Source: Cyclobacteriaceae bacterium (GTDB taxonomy: Bacteria; Bacteroidota; Bacteroidia; Cytophagales; Cyclobacteriaceae). Taken from it: DNA of 64,000 nt. Both the position numbers and the translations under genes were made by a program. Within the stretch, counting starts at the first letter, position 1; every line of letters starts with the position of its first letter. The stretch spans positions 744,001 to 808,000 of the forward strand of contig JABFRS010000002.1 in the NCBI GenBank assembly GCA_013141055.1, in the 5' to 3' direction. Below the pieces are notes generated by a model, which saw only the letters and a program-made list of their open reading frames with translations, did not search any database and was not told where the DNA came from. Positions 6,659 to 14,709 of this stretch are shown here, piece by piece.

Positions 6659-9061
6659 TTAATAGATCGGAGGAAACTTATCCGCATCTGATTCTCTCAT
6701 CATGAGATAGATCTTGTCAACGATCTCTTCGGCATTTGGCTTTGAGAAGTAATCACCATCCGTGCCATAAGCTGGTCTATGCTCTTTGCCTGTGATCGTC
6801 AATGGCTTTGCATCCAGGAAATGATATCCCCCCTGCTCTTCCAGCACTTTCTGCATCATGAAAGAGGTAGCTCCTCCAGGAACATCCTCATCTGCGAAAA
6901 CAATACGATTGGTTTTCTTGAGTGATTCTACTATTGAATGGTGAATATCAAAAGGAAGCAATGTCTGCACATCGATCACCTCACATGAAACTCCGATTTT
7001 CTCAAGTTCGTTAGCTGCATCCATCACAACACGGCACATAGATCCATACGTAACAATGGTAACATCTGTTCCCGCCCTCAATACTTCCGGCACACCCAAC
7101 GGCACTGTAAACTCACTGACATTATCAGGAAGCTTTTCCTTCATTCGATATCCATTCAGACACTCGATCATCAAAGCAGGATCGTCAGACTGAAGCATCG
7201 TGTTATAAAATCCTGCCGCCTGCGTCATGTCGCGCGGTGTAAGAACATAGATACCACGGATACTTCCGAGGATAAGGCTCATCGGGGAACCAGCATGCCA
7301 TACACCTTCCAGACGATGACCACGAGTACGAATGATCAACGGTGCTTTCTGTCCGCCTTTGGTGCGATATTGAAGACATGCAAGGTCATCAGACATGATC
7401 TGAATGGCATACAAGAGATAATCCAGGTATTGTATCTCAGCAATAGGACGAAGACCTCTCAACGCAAGGCCAATTCCCTGACCCAGAATGGTACATTCAC
7501 GAATTCCTGTGTCAGTGACACGCAGGTCGGAATACTTTTCCTGTAAGCCTGCAAAGCCTTGATTTACATCGCCAATCTTTCCAACGTCTTCTCCGAAAGC
7601 AAGCACCCGAGGGTCACGTTCCAGAGCAGCGCGGAAGCAAGCTTGCAATATCTCACGACCATCCACCAATGAAGAGTTGTCTGAATACACAGCCTTCTGC
7701 TCCTTCACTTTCAATGCAGACCATTCTGATTGACTGTAGAGATGGGAACTGTAGCGCTCTTCATTTTCAGAAGAAGTACGTTCTACCCATTGTATTATCT
7801 TTTCACGAACCTCAGAAGGTTTTCCTATGAGAAGCCTCAGCGTTCTTTTGGCAGCCTTTACAGAATCCAGCCTAAGAGGATTGATGGTCTTTTCAAGTTC
7901 ATGACGAATATCATCGATGGCTTCATTCTGGGATTTGGCATCCTCAAGATAACCCATCAACTCACGCTGATCGCGCTGAATATCTTTATTAAATGCTTTC
8001 CATGCTGCTTCCTTTTCGGATTTGGCGAAAGCTTTTGCTTCCTTTTCAAGTTCTGTTAATTCTTCCGGAGTGCTGAGTTCATTCTGAAGAATCCATTCCC
8101 GCATCTTGCGATTACAGTCATGCTCAACTTCCCACTTTAATCGCTCTTTGGATTTGTAACGCTCATGTGATCCTGAAGTGGAGTGGCCCTGAGGCTGGGT
8201 CATTTCATCTACGTGAATGAGCACAGGAACATGTTCTTCGCGGCAAACTTTTTCTGCTGCTTCAAATGTTTTACAAAGCGCTTCGTAATCCCAGCCATTT
8301 ACTTTATAGATCTCATAGCCCTTGCTATTGTTGTCGCGCTGAAAGCCTTCAAGGATTTTGGAGATGCTTCCTTTTGTTGTCTGAAATTCTTTTGGAACAG
8401 AGATACCATACGCATCATCCCAGACTGCGGTGAGCATTGGTACCTGAAGAACTCCGGCAGCATTGATCGCTTCGAAGAACATCCCTTCTGAAGTCGATGC
8501 ATTACCGATTGTTCCAAAGGCAATTTCATTTCCCTTGGTGGAAAGATCGGTCAGTCCGGCTAATCCTGGATTATTTCTGAAAAGTTTTGAAGCATAGGCA
8601 AGTCCCACTAGACGCGGCATCTGTGATGCTGTTGGTGAAACGTCGGAACTGCTGTTCTTTGATTTTGACAATGCTTTGAATGCACCCTTCTCATCCAGCA
8701 TTCGTGTAGCATAATGACCATTCATCAATCTTCCTGCAGAGGCGGGATCCGCATTCACATCCGGATGAGCATACAACTGAGCAAAGTATTGTTGAAGCGT
8801 CAGTTCGCCGATGGCAAGCATGAACGTCTGATCACGATAATAACCGGAGCGGAAGTCACCATTTCTAAAGACCTTTGCCATTGCAATCTGGGCGATCTCT
8901 TTGCCGTCGCCGAAGATTCCAAACTTGGCTTTACCCATGAATACTTCCTTACGGCCAATCAGGCTTGCCTCACGACTGGCGCAAGCGAGCTTGTAGTCTG
9001 CCAGAATGGAAGCAATCTTCTTCTCCGTAAATCTCGACTTAATGGCTTTTGTCTGGCTCAC
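6659..9061 (-). CDS. Fused 2-oxoacid dehydrogenase E1 (alpha + beta)
   Basis: An 800-residue fusion of the E1 alpha and beta subunits, the thiamine-diphosphate enzyme that decarboxylates 2-oxoacids in the pyruvate or branched-chain complexes. Residues about 60-340 are the alpha half and residues about 470-795 the beta half (AFGEDVGKIGDVNQGFAGL, later IVTYGSMC and the C-terminal GKEHRPAYG). The usual ThDP motif GDG...ENN reads GNASTSEG...WDDAYGISVP, a variant I associate with the Bacteroidota fused E1. It starts with GTG (first internal ATG is too far in). E2 and E3 genes are not nearby. Branched-chain versus pyruvate specificity cannot be told from sequence alone. Confidence 0.9.
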   Translation of the reverse strand: MSQTKAIKSRFTEKKIASILADYKLACASREASLIGRKEVFMGKAKFGIFGDGKEIAQIAMAKVFRNGDFRSGYYRDQTFMLAIGELTLQQYFAQLYAHPDVNADPASAGRLMNGHYATRMLDEKGAFKALSKSKNSSSDVSPTASQMPRLVGLAYASKLFRNNPGLAGLTDLSTKGNEIAFGTIGNASTSEGMFFEAINAAGVLQVPMLTAVWDDAYGISVPKEFQTTKGSISKILEGFQRDNNSKGYEIYKVNGWDYEALCKTFEAAEKVCREEHVPVLIHVDEMTQPQGHSTSGSHERYKSKERLKWEVEHDCNRKMREWILQNELSTPEELTELEKEAKAFAKSEKEAAWKAFNKDIQRDQRELMGYLEDAKSQNEAIDDIRHELEKTINPLRLDSVKAAKRTLRLLIGKPSEVREKIIQWVERTSSENEERYSSHLYSQSEWSALKVKEQKAVYSDNSSLVDGREILQACFRAALERDPRVLAFGEDVGKIGDVNQGFAGLQEKYSDLRVTDTGIRECTILGQGIGLALRGLRPIAEIQYLDYLLYAIQIMSDDLACLQYRTKGGQKAPLIIRTRGHRLEGVWHAGSPMSLILGSIRGIYVLTPRDMTQAAGFYNTMLQSDDPALMIECLNGYRMKEKLPDNVSEFTVPLGVPEVLRAGTDVTIVTYGSMCRVVMDAANELEKIGVSCEVIDVQTLLPFDIHHSIVESLKKTNRIVFADEDVPGGATSFMMQKVLEEQGGYHFLDAKPLTITGKEHRPAYGTDGDYFSKPNAEEIVDKIYLMMRESDADKFPPIY

Positions 9062-9082
9062 GTTCTATTGAATGGATTGAAT

Positions 9083-9114
9083 CAAAATTAAAGAAATTAG
9101 GAAGAGGGTTCAAA
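9083..9114 (-). promoter_or_regulatory. Bacteroidota-type promoter of the E1 gene
   Basis: Reading the minus strand, TTTG at 9114-9111 is followed after exactly 20 bases by TAATTTTG at 9090-9083. This matches the Bacteroidota primary sigma consensus (TTTG, about 19-21 bases, TAnnTTTG). The GTG start of E1 lies 22 bases further on, giving a short leader. Confidence 0.7.
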
Positions 9115-9339
9115 ATGAAAATTTTACCCCAATAAAATTGCGATACTACTGTCAGGAACGAAAGAATTGAACCCAATCACCGTTTTTTACCAAAGTTTCC
9201 CCACCTCTTTTTCAAAGAGATAAATACCCCCGGATGGTCACCCTATTATAATCAAACCCACATATTCAGCGTCTTAAAGACCTGCAAATGCATGATTGGA
9301 TTGTGTATTCAAAGTGGGTTTTATTTAAGTGAAAAATTC

Positions 9340-9347
9340 TAACTTTG
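9340..9347 (+). promoter_or_regulatory. -7 element upstream of alanine dehydrogenase
   Basis: TAACTTTG matches TAnnTTTG perfectly and lies 88 bases before the ald start. The -33 region is weak (a T-rich stretch, no clean TTTG at 19-21 bases). The remaining 9115-9339 interval between the two divergent genes shows no ORF, hairpin or repeat that I can support. Confidence 0.55.
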
Positions 9348-9435
9348 CGCGCCGCTCGTTAAACACACATTTGACGCAGCATTGCAGATAAAATTCAGAT
9401 CAGAACAAACACAGAACTATAAACTTATAATCATT

Positions 9436-10551
9436 ATGATCATTGGTGTACCAAAAGAGATTAAGAATAATGAGAACCGCGTGGCGCTTACTCCTGCCGG
9501 AGCACAAGAGCTGACCCGCAGAAATCACACCGTTTACATTCAAACCAAAGCTGGAGAAGGAAGTGGCTTTTCAGATGAGGAATATTTAAAAGCCGGCGGG
9601 AAGATCCTTCCCACTGCAGAAGACATTTTCAGCATTGCTGAAATGATCATGAAGGTTAAAGAACCTGTAGAGCAAGAGTACACGCTCATTCGCAAAGATC
9701 AATTGGTATTCACATATTTTCACTTTGCTTCTTACGAGCCATTGGCACATGCCATGATCAAAACGGGTTCTGTTTGTCTTGCATATGAAACCGTTGAACG
9801 TGTTGACGGAAGCCTGCCCCTGCTGGTGCCGATGAGTGAAGTAGCAGGACGTATGGCCATACAGGAAGGTGCAAAATATCTTGAGAAACCTTTGAAAGGT
9901 CGCGGTATATTACTGGGTGGTGTTCCCGGAGTAATGCCTGGTAAAGTTCTGATCCTCGGTGGCGGTGTGGTAGGAACCAACGCAGCCAAAATTGCAGCGG
10001 GTATGGGCGCGGATGTTATCATCACGGATCTCAATCTTAACCGTCTTCGTTACCTTGACGATGTAATGCCAAAGAATGTTCATACGATGGTATCAAATGA
10101 TTATGTGCTGCGCGAACTTGTAAAGACACATGATCTTATTGTTGGAGCCGTGCTGGTTCCGGGAGCGAAAGCACCGAAGCTGATCACACGCGACATGTTA
10201 AAGACTATGAGACCGGGTACCGTGCTAGTGGACGTTGCGGTGGATCAGGGTGGTTGTATCGAAACATGTAAGCCAACAACCCACGAGAATCCTACTTATA
10301 TTATTGATGATGTAGTTCATTATTGTGTGGCGAATATGCCAGGAGCAGTTCCATACACTTCTACCCTTGCCCTTACAAATGCAACGTTGCCTTATGCGAT
10401 CAAGCTTGCGAATCAGGGATGGAAGAAAGCCTGTCAGGAGAGCATGGAGCTGAGAAAGGGATTGAATGTTATCCAGGGTAAAGTAGTGTATAAGGCTGTT
10501 GCCGATTCATTCAACTTACCATTCACAGAAGTGAAAGAGTTTTTAGGATAA
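9436..10551 (+). CDS. ald: Alanine dehydrogenase
   Basis: This NAD-dependent enzyme interconverts L-alanine with pyruvate and ammonia. I place the start at the ATG at 9436: it gives 371 residues, the standard family length, whereas the frame extends 18 codons further upstream without resemblance to the family. Substrate and catalytic residues fall at the canonical positions: Arg15 (ENRVALTP), Lys75 (KVKEP), His96 (YFHFAS) and Asp270 (VDVAVDQGG). The NAD-binding glycine motif GGGVVG is at 175-180. It is monocistronic, with its own promoter and terminator. It may feed pyruvate to the divergent E1 enzyme. Confidence 0.96.
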   Translation: MIIGVPKEIKNNENRVALTPAGAQELTRRNHTVYIQTKAGEGSGFSDEEYLKAGGKILPTAEDIFSIAEMIMKVKEPVEQEYTLIRKDQLVFTYFHFASYEPLAHAMIKTGSVCLAYETVERVDGSLPLLVPMSEVAGRMAIQEGAKYLEKPLKGRGILLGGVPGVMPGKVLILGGGVVGTNAAKIAAGMGADVIITDLNLNRLRYLDDVMPKNVHTMVSNDYVLRELVKTHDLIVGAVLVPGAKAPKLITRDMLKTMRPGTVLVDVAVDQGGCIETCKPTTHENPTYIIDDVVHYCVANMPGAVPYTSTLALTNATLPYAIKLANQGWKKACQESMELRKGLNVIQGKVVYKAVADSFNLPFTEVKEFLG

Positions 10552-10570
10552 GTTATTTGTCAGATTTTTA

Positions 10571-10610
10571 AATGCCTGCGATGGATCAAGTCTGTCGCAG
10601 GCATTTTTAT
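10571..10610 (+). terminator. Rho-independent terminator of ald
   Basis: An 11-bp stem, AATGCCTGCGA (10571-10581) with TCGCAGGCATT (10595-10605), is followed by TTTAT. It lies 20 bases after the ald stop. Confidence 0.85.
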
Positions 10611-10656
10611 TGAAGTATGGCGATCTATTGTCTTCAGTATTTAATTAAATTTAGCA

Positions 10657-11085
10657 ATGCCAACGAAGAAGAGTACGACGGTCAAACTTTCTGAACCAGA
10701 AAAAGTAGATCAGTTCATGAAGTCGGCCGTGCATCCGCTGGTGAAGGTGATGGAGGCATTAAGAAAGATCATCCTCAGCACGGATAAAGAGATCGGTGAA
10801 GAAATAAAGTGGAATGCTCCCTCCTTTTTCTATACCGGGGAAATGAAACCCTTTGATCCAAAAGAATATAAAAGGCATATCGTTGTATTCAATCTTCATA
10901 AGAAGGACGCGATCAGACTTATATTTCCATCCGGTGCTATTGTTGGAGATAAAACAGGCTTGCTGGAAGGCGATTATGCTGACGGCAGGCGTATCGCCAA
11001 TTTTTCCGATCTTAAGGAAGTGAAAGCGAAAGAGGCAGACCTGAAAAAAGTTATTTCCAAATGGCTTAAATTATTGGATAAGTGA
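10657..11085 (+). CDS. DUF1801 domain protein (YdhG-like)
   Basis: A 142-residue soluble protein with the DUF1801/YdhG pattern. It has an N-terminal helix pair, the signature EIKWNAPSFFY (about 49-59), a beta-strand with HIVVFNLHKK (about 72-81) and a C-terminal lysine-rich helix pair. Members have a TBP-like or SRPBCC-like small fold. No biochemical role is established. Its stop overlaps the start of the Crp-like gene, so the two are probably co-transcribed. Confidence 0.85.
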   Translation: MPTKKSTTVKLSEPEKVDQFMKSAVHPLVKVMEALRKIILSTDKEIGEEIKWNAPSFFYTGEMKPFDPKEYKRHIVVFNLHKKDAIRLIFPSGAIVGDKTGLLEGDYADGRRIANFSDLKEVKAKEADLKKVISKWLKLLDK

Positions 11086-11684
11086 TGGAACAAGGTCCTA
11101 TGAATGCCGAACCCATTCTGAAGTACATCCGGAAGTATGTCGATCTTTCCAGTCAGGAAGAGATTCTTCTTCAATCTAAACTGATCCACAGAAAATATCT
11201 GAAGAACCAATTCATTGTTCAGCAGGGAGACATCTGTAAAGTTGAGAGCTTCGTGATCTCAGGTTGCGTAAGAACTTTCTATGCCGACAACAATGGAATC
11301 GAGCATGTTGTGATGTTTGCCATTGAGAACTGGTGGACGGGAGATCTTGGAAGTTATATCAGTCAGACGCCTGCCAATTATAATGTTCAGTGCCTGGAAA
11401 ATACTGAGGTGATACAATTCTCGTATGATAACCTTGAATTTCTCTATAAGGAAATTCCCAGGCTTGAGCGCTTTTTCAGAATTATCATTCAGAAAGCTTT
11501 TGTTGCGTCTGAAGGAAGGATCGTTAGAAATTTCAGCTTTACTGCTAAAGAGAAATATCTTCAGTTCCGAAAGATGTATCCTGAGATTGAGCAGCGGGTG
11601 CCTCAGTATATGATTGCCTCCTACCTGGGGATTACAAAGGAGTTTCTAAGCAAGATCAGAAGTCAGTTGGTCTTTGAGCAATGA
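11085..11684 (+). CDS. Crp/Fnr-family transcriptional regulator
   Basis: About 199 residues from the ATG at 11085, which overlaps the preceding stop (TGATG); a GTG one codon earlier and an ATG at 11100 are alternatives. Residues about 25-120 are a cyclic-nucleotide-type jelly roll (VQQGDICKVESFVISGCVRTFY, CLENTEVIQF). The C-terminal winged-helix segment is compact, with recognition helix MIASYLGITKEFLSKIRSQL. This short architecture is typical of the many Crp-like regulators of Bacteroidota that probably do not bind cAMP. The ligand is unknown. It lies immediately upstream of the 11-bp repeat array. Confidence 0.88.
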   Translation: MEQGPMNAEPILKYIRKYVDLSSQEEILLQSKLIHRKYLKNQFIVQQGDICKVESFVISGCVRTFYADNNGIEHVVMFAIENWWTGDLGSYISQTPANYNVQCLENTEVIQFSYDNLEFLYKEIPRLERFFRIIIQKAFVASEGRIVRNFSFTAKEKYLQFRKMYPEIEQRVPQYMIASYLGITKEFLSKIRSQLVFEQ

Positions 11685-11986
11685 TAATTTTTTTGCTTCG
11701 GAAATTAGATTAACGGAAGCAGGTAATTTGAAGTGTATTCATCAGTAAGCTGATATTTGATAAGCACGGTTTATTTGAAGGCATGCGTCATCCATAGCTA
11801 CTCGCCTAAGACCCTCTCCACAAAAAAAAATTCATACAATCTGTAACATCAGCATTGTTTGATCGTAAATTTTGATGCCATTCTGCACAGTCTTTGGTTA
11901 TCCTGATCGGAATTTTGAAGACATGGATTTGCAATTGGGAATTAGTCGGAATTGGTGATGTCTGTCACCCAATTTCATCTCTTTCC
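11685..11986. other. Non-coding stretch before the tandem repeat
   Basis: About 300 bases of A+T-rich sequence between the Crp-like gene and the repeat array. No ORF with coding character on either strand, no tRNA and no clear promoter match. A loose GCTTC...GAAGC inverted repeat (11693-11719) lies just after the regulator stop but lacks a proper T-run downstream. Confidence 0.5.
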
Positions 11987-12129
11987 CTAGGTTCTGCCTA
12001 GGTTCAAGCTAGGTTCTGCCTAGGTTCAAGCTAGGTTCTGCCTAGGTTCAGGCTAGGTTCTACCTAGGTTCAGGCTAGGTTCTACCTAGGTTCAGGCTAG
12101 GTTCAGGCTAGGTTCTGCCTAGGTTCTTA
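11987..12129. repeat. 13-copy 11-bp tandem repeat, CTAGGTTC core
   Basis: Thirteen uninterrupted 11-bp units, all beginning CTAGGTTC and differing only in the last three bases. The A type ends TGC or TAC and the B type ends AAG or AGG. Types alternate A-B for the first ten units, so a 22-bp higher-order period is visible; the order is then B, A and a final degenerate unit ending TTA. Every unit contains TAG, and 11 is not a multiple of three, so all three forward frames are closed and the array is not coding. Six A-B junctions create the palindrome CCTAGG. The spacing is close to one helical turn, which puts each core on the same face of the DNA. Confidence 0.95.
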
Positions 12130-12339
12130 ATACCCTTTTCATAGGTCAATACCCATCTAATCACAGGTTAATATCTGTCAGGTATCGGATAATGTCCCAT
12201 TGAGTGTCCTTTTTTATAAGCTTTTCATCTGGCGAGGGAAACTTTATTAACCTGGTTTAATATCCCTTTTTAACCTACCTCATTTTTACCGGGGGCCGTT
12301 CGCCCGTGCTTTGTTCCATCAAATAAAACAAAAGCACAC
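12130..12339. other. Intergenic leader of the NTF2-like gene
   Basis: About 210 non-coding bases. It contains loosely repeated words (AATACCC, TAATATC, GGTTAATATC) and a short G+C-rich inverted sequence GGGGGCCGTTCGCCCG (12292-12307) about 30 bases before the start codon. No exact TAnnTTTG promoter was found; TGCTTTG at 12308-12314 is the nearest. Confidence 0.4.
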
Positions 12340-12693
12340 ATGAAAAAACTACTCGAGAACATCACAGACCTGAACGATTTAGTACTTCAGGGAAAGGCAT
12401 TGGAGGCCTTTGAAAAGTATTATCACGACGACGTGATCATGCAGGAAAATGAAAACGCTCCTACCGTTGGGAAGGATGCCAACCGCCAACGCGAAAAAGA
12501 ATTCTTTGCCTCCATCACAGAATTCCGTGGCGCACGTCCACTGAAGATCACTGTTGGTGCAGGAGTCACCATGGTGGAGTGGCATTACGATTACACCCAC
12601 AAAGAATGGGGTGTTAAAAACTACAAACAGGTTTCCATCCAGGAATGGAAAGACGAAAAGATCATCAGAGAAAAATTCTATTACGCAGCTTAA
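12340..12693 (+). CDS. NTF2-like / SnoaL-type small protein
   Basis: A 117-residue cone-fold protein of the SnoaL/NTF2-like superfamily. It has an N-terminal helix with EAFEKYYHDDVIMQENENAP (about 22-41) and beta-strands ending in VSIQEWKDEKIIREKFYY. The aspartate pair in YYHDDV and the EKFYY end are the usual landmarks. Such proteins are small-molecule isomerases, hydrolases or binding proteins, and the substrate is not predictable. It is followed after 12 bases by a DoxX gene; both are probably in one transcript with the terminator at 13195. Confidence 0.8.
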   Translation: MKKLLENITDLNDLVLQGKALEAFEKYYHDDVIMQENENAPTVGKDANRQREKEFFASITEFRGARPLKITVGAGVTMVEWHYDYTHKEWGVKNYKQVSIQEWKDEKIIREKFYYAA

Positions 12694-12705
12694 ACACTAA
12701 TCAAA

Positions 12706-13179
12706 ATGAAAAATCAAATCACCAAATCAGATCTGTCTTCAGCATTGCTCTTGCTCAGAGTAGTCCTTGCCCTCGTTATCTTCCCGCATGGCGCACAAAA
12801 ACTATTCGGATGGTACGGCGGATATGGCTTTACCGGAACGATGCAATTCTTTACCGAAACTATCGGGATGCCATGGCTTCTGGGATTTTTAACTATCCTG
12901 CTTGAGACAGTAGGAACGCTTGCCTTACTGGCAGGCCTGGGAACAAGAGCACTTGGAGTCGCCTTTACTTTTCTTGCAGCAGGAATTGTATTCACAACAC
13001 ATTTACCAAATGGATTCTTTATGAACTGGTTTGGCAATCAGGCCGGAGAAGGATATGAGTACTTTATTCTCTGGGCAGGCATGACTATCACACTGGTCAT
13101 CACAGGAGGCGGAAGGTATTCACTGGATTATCTTCTCCGGAAAGACAAGACGAGCATCCCTCCAATAGATAGATTTTAA
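12706..13179 (+). CDS. DoxX family membrane protein
   Basis: A 157-residue integral membrane protein with four predicted helices. It carries the DoxX landmarks: an N-terminal LLLRVVLALVIFPHGAQKLF (about 12-31), the following GWYGGYGF, a helix with LLETVGTLALLAGLGTRALG and a C-terminal GGGRYSLDYLL. DoxX-like proteins occur with small oxidoreductases and stress functions, and their exact activity is unresolved. It is probably co-expressed with the NTF2-like gene upstream. Confidence 0.9.
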   Translation: MKNQITKSDLSSALLLLRVVLALVIFPHGAQKLFGWYGGYGFTGTMQFFTETIGMPWLLGFLTILLETVGTLALLAGLGTRALGVAFTFLAAGIVFTTHLPNGFFMNWFGNQAGEGYEYFILWAGMTITLVITGGGRYSLDYLLRKDKTSIPPIDRF

Positions 13180-13194
13180 GCTCAACAGCAAAAG

Positions 13195-13224
13195 AACCTA
13201 ACCCTGCCTGGGTTGGGTTTTTTA
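13195..13224 (+). terminator. Rho-independent terminator after doxX
   Basis: The stem AACCTAACCC (13195-13204) pairs with GGGTTGGGTT (13210-13219) with one G-T wobble and a 5-base loop, followed by TTTTTATTT. Confidence 0.8.
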
Positions 13225-13290
13225 TTTATACCGTATTCTGAAAATGGTACTTCAGTTCCGATATTGTTATTTTGGAATAAACTATCCCAC

Positions 13291-13791
13291 ATGAAAAAGA
13301 CCATCATCACATTCCTTTTTGCATTTACATCCCTGATAACCTTTTCACAGGAGTTTAAGGTTCCGGAAGACATCAAGCTGGAGAGTCGTGAAGATTTTGC
13401 AGCTCAGGAAAAGAACATTCTTTCCTGCGTGGACTGGTTAATGAAGACTCCCCTTACCGAACAAAAAGAAAAAAGGACGGAGGCCAATCGCTACCTGATG
13501 CAATGGCTTACAGGAACTCCGGATGTTCACATTGAAATCAAGCAGGAAATTGTAACCTTTATGGATTCACCCGATCTGCTGATGATCTTTATGGGCGCGT
13601 GGGCTAAAAACACAATTGAAACCAGGGATGCTGATAATAAGGCTGCCAATAATCTTAAAGGAATAGAAGCCGTTATGGAAGTATACACAAAGAACAGTGG
13701 CTCCATTCCCAAAATCAAAAGCATAGAAAAATACGTCAAGATGAAAGAGAAGGGAACACTGGAAGATTATATTAAGAGAAATTCAAATTGA
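13291..13791 (+). CDS. Secreted hypothetical protein
   Basis: I place the start at 13291 because the next residues are a textbook signal peptide (MKKTIITFLFAFTSLITFSQ, cleavage after Gln20). The frame stays open 26 codons upstream without coding character and overlaps the terminator. The 166-residue product is alpha-helical and acidic/lysine-rich, with a conserved-looking CVDWLMKTPL segment and a C-terminal EKYVKMKEKGTLEDYIK. It is probably periplasmic. I know similar proteins in Bacteroidota only as hypothetical. Its stop overlaps the VOC gene start (TGATG), indicating coupled translation. Confidence 0.78.
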   Translation: MKKTIITFLFAFTSLITFSQEFKVPEDIKLESREDFAAQEKNILSCVDWLMKTPLTEQKEKRTEANRYLMQWLTGTPDVHIEIKQEIVTFMDSPDLLMIFMGAWAKNTIETRDADNKAANNLKGIEAVMEVYTKNSGSIPKIKSIEKYVKMKEKGTLEDYIKRNSN

Positions 13792-14180
13792 TGAAGATCG
13801 AACATCTTGCCATCTGGGTGGAAGACCTGGAACGAATGCGTGAATTTTATACGAAGTATTTTGCATTGACTTCCAATGATCAATACAGGAATGAAAAGAA
13901 AGGATTCAGTTCCTATTTCCTTTCCTTCGGAGAAAGCAAGACACGAATAGAGTTAATGCATCGGCACGATATCAATGAGTTTTCCGCAAAGCGCGGTTCT
14001 GTGAAAGGAATTGCTCATTTCGCCATTGCGGCAGGCAGCAAAGAAGAGGTCAATAATCTTACAGAACGTCTCCGCACCGATGGATACATTATTGAAAGTG
14101 AGCCGAGAACAACCGGAGATGGGTATTACGAAAGTGTGATACTGGATCCTGAAGGAAATAATATAGAGATCACTATCTGA
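13791..14180 (+). CDS. VOC-family (glyoxalase-like) protein
   Basis: A 129-residue vicinal-oxygen-chelate protein. It has beta-alpha-beta-beta-beta modules beginning KIEHLAIWVEDLERMREFYT and closing YYESVILDPEGNNIEITI. The usual metal-ligand positions are visible: His near residue 4, Glu in RIELMH, His in IAHFAIA and the terminal Glu of NNIEI. Family members include glyoxalase I, dioxygenases and antibiotic-binding proteins. This one, with a GMxHxA-like second strand replaced by GIAHFAIA, looks like the general lactoylglutathione-lyase-like group. Substrate unknown. Confidence 0.88.
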   Translation: MKIEHLAIWVEDLERMREFYTKYFALTSNDQYRNEKKGFSSYFLSFGESKTRIELMHRHDINEFSAKRGSVKGIAHFAIAAGSKEEVNNLTERLRTDGYIIESEPRTTGDGYYESVILDPEGNNIEITI

Positions 14181-14649
14181 CACCTTTATCAAAAGGATTC
14201 TCATCCTGGATGATCATCGTTATTTTCTCTTTGCTGTTCAAATCTTCAAATGCATTCTTTGCCGTAAGATCAAACATATCCTGGAAATGATGGAGGAATA
14301 GTATTCCCGCCTTACTGATCGACTTTACTTCCGTCTTGTATTCCGGCACTGTGTAGGATTTGCTGGGTCCATTCATGACAGCTTCTTTATGCTGACTGAG
14401 CGATCGTCTCCAGTTCTCTTCAGGAACCTTGATCTCTTCCGGAACTGTGATCTTTGCTGTATTTTTTAATACTCCTTTTACTTTAAAAATATTTCCCTTC
14501 TTGATAAAGGGCGGAAATGTCTCAAAGGAATCCATTCTCGTAACTGCCACTTCTTCTGTATATTTCTTTATAAACCCGACTTCCACAACAAGATTGGATT
14601 CTTCAATTAATTCCGACAGTGATAGTTCACGATCCCGTATGATACTCAT
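14173..14649 (-). CDS. Hypothetical protein
   Basis: A 158-residue protein with no signal peptide or membrane helix. The N-terminal half reads as an all-beta unit (LVVEVGFIKKYTEEVAVTRM, GNIFKVKGVLKNT), consistent with an OB-like or immunoglobulin-like fold. The C-terminal half contains GILFLHHFQDMFDLTAKNAFED. Repeated VPEE/VPEY words occur in the middle. I do not recognise a family. Its 3' end overlaps the convergent VOC gene by 8 bases. Confidence 0.65.
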   Translation of the reverse strand: MSIIRDRELSLSELIEESNLVVEVGFIKKYTEEVAVTRMDSFETFPPFIKKGNIFKVKGVLKNTAKITVPEEIKVPEENWRRSLSQHKEAVMNGPSKSYTVPEYKTEVKSISKAGILFLHHFQDMFDLTAKNAFEDLNSKEKITMIIQDENPFDKGVR

Positions 14650-14709
14650 AGAAATTTGTATTTAAACAAGGTACAGTGATTATCTTTAAATCCAACAAAG
14701 CATGGAGAC

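Noticed and set aside
6659-9091. Several 80-130-residue plus-strand frames inside E1
   Set aside because: They lie entirely antisense to a complete 800-residue enzyme and show no domain or signal features.
9382-9435. Upstream extension of alanine dehydrogenase
   Set aside because: The added 18 residues are not in the family; the 9436 ATG puts Arg15, Lys75, His96 and Asp270 at canonical positions.
11987-12129. CRISPR array
   Set aside because: Units are 11 bp, directly adjacent and lack spacers; no cas gene is nearby.
13213-13290. Longer start of the secreted protein
   Set aside because: It overlaps the terminator T-run and hides a perfect signal peptide that starts at 13291.
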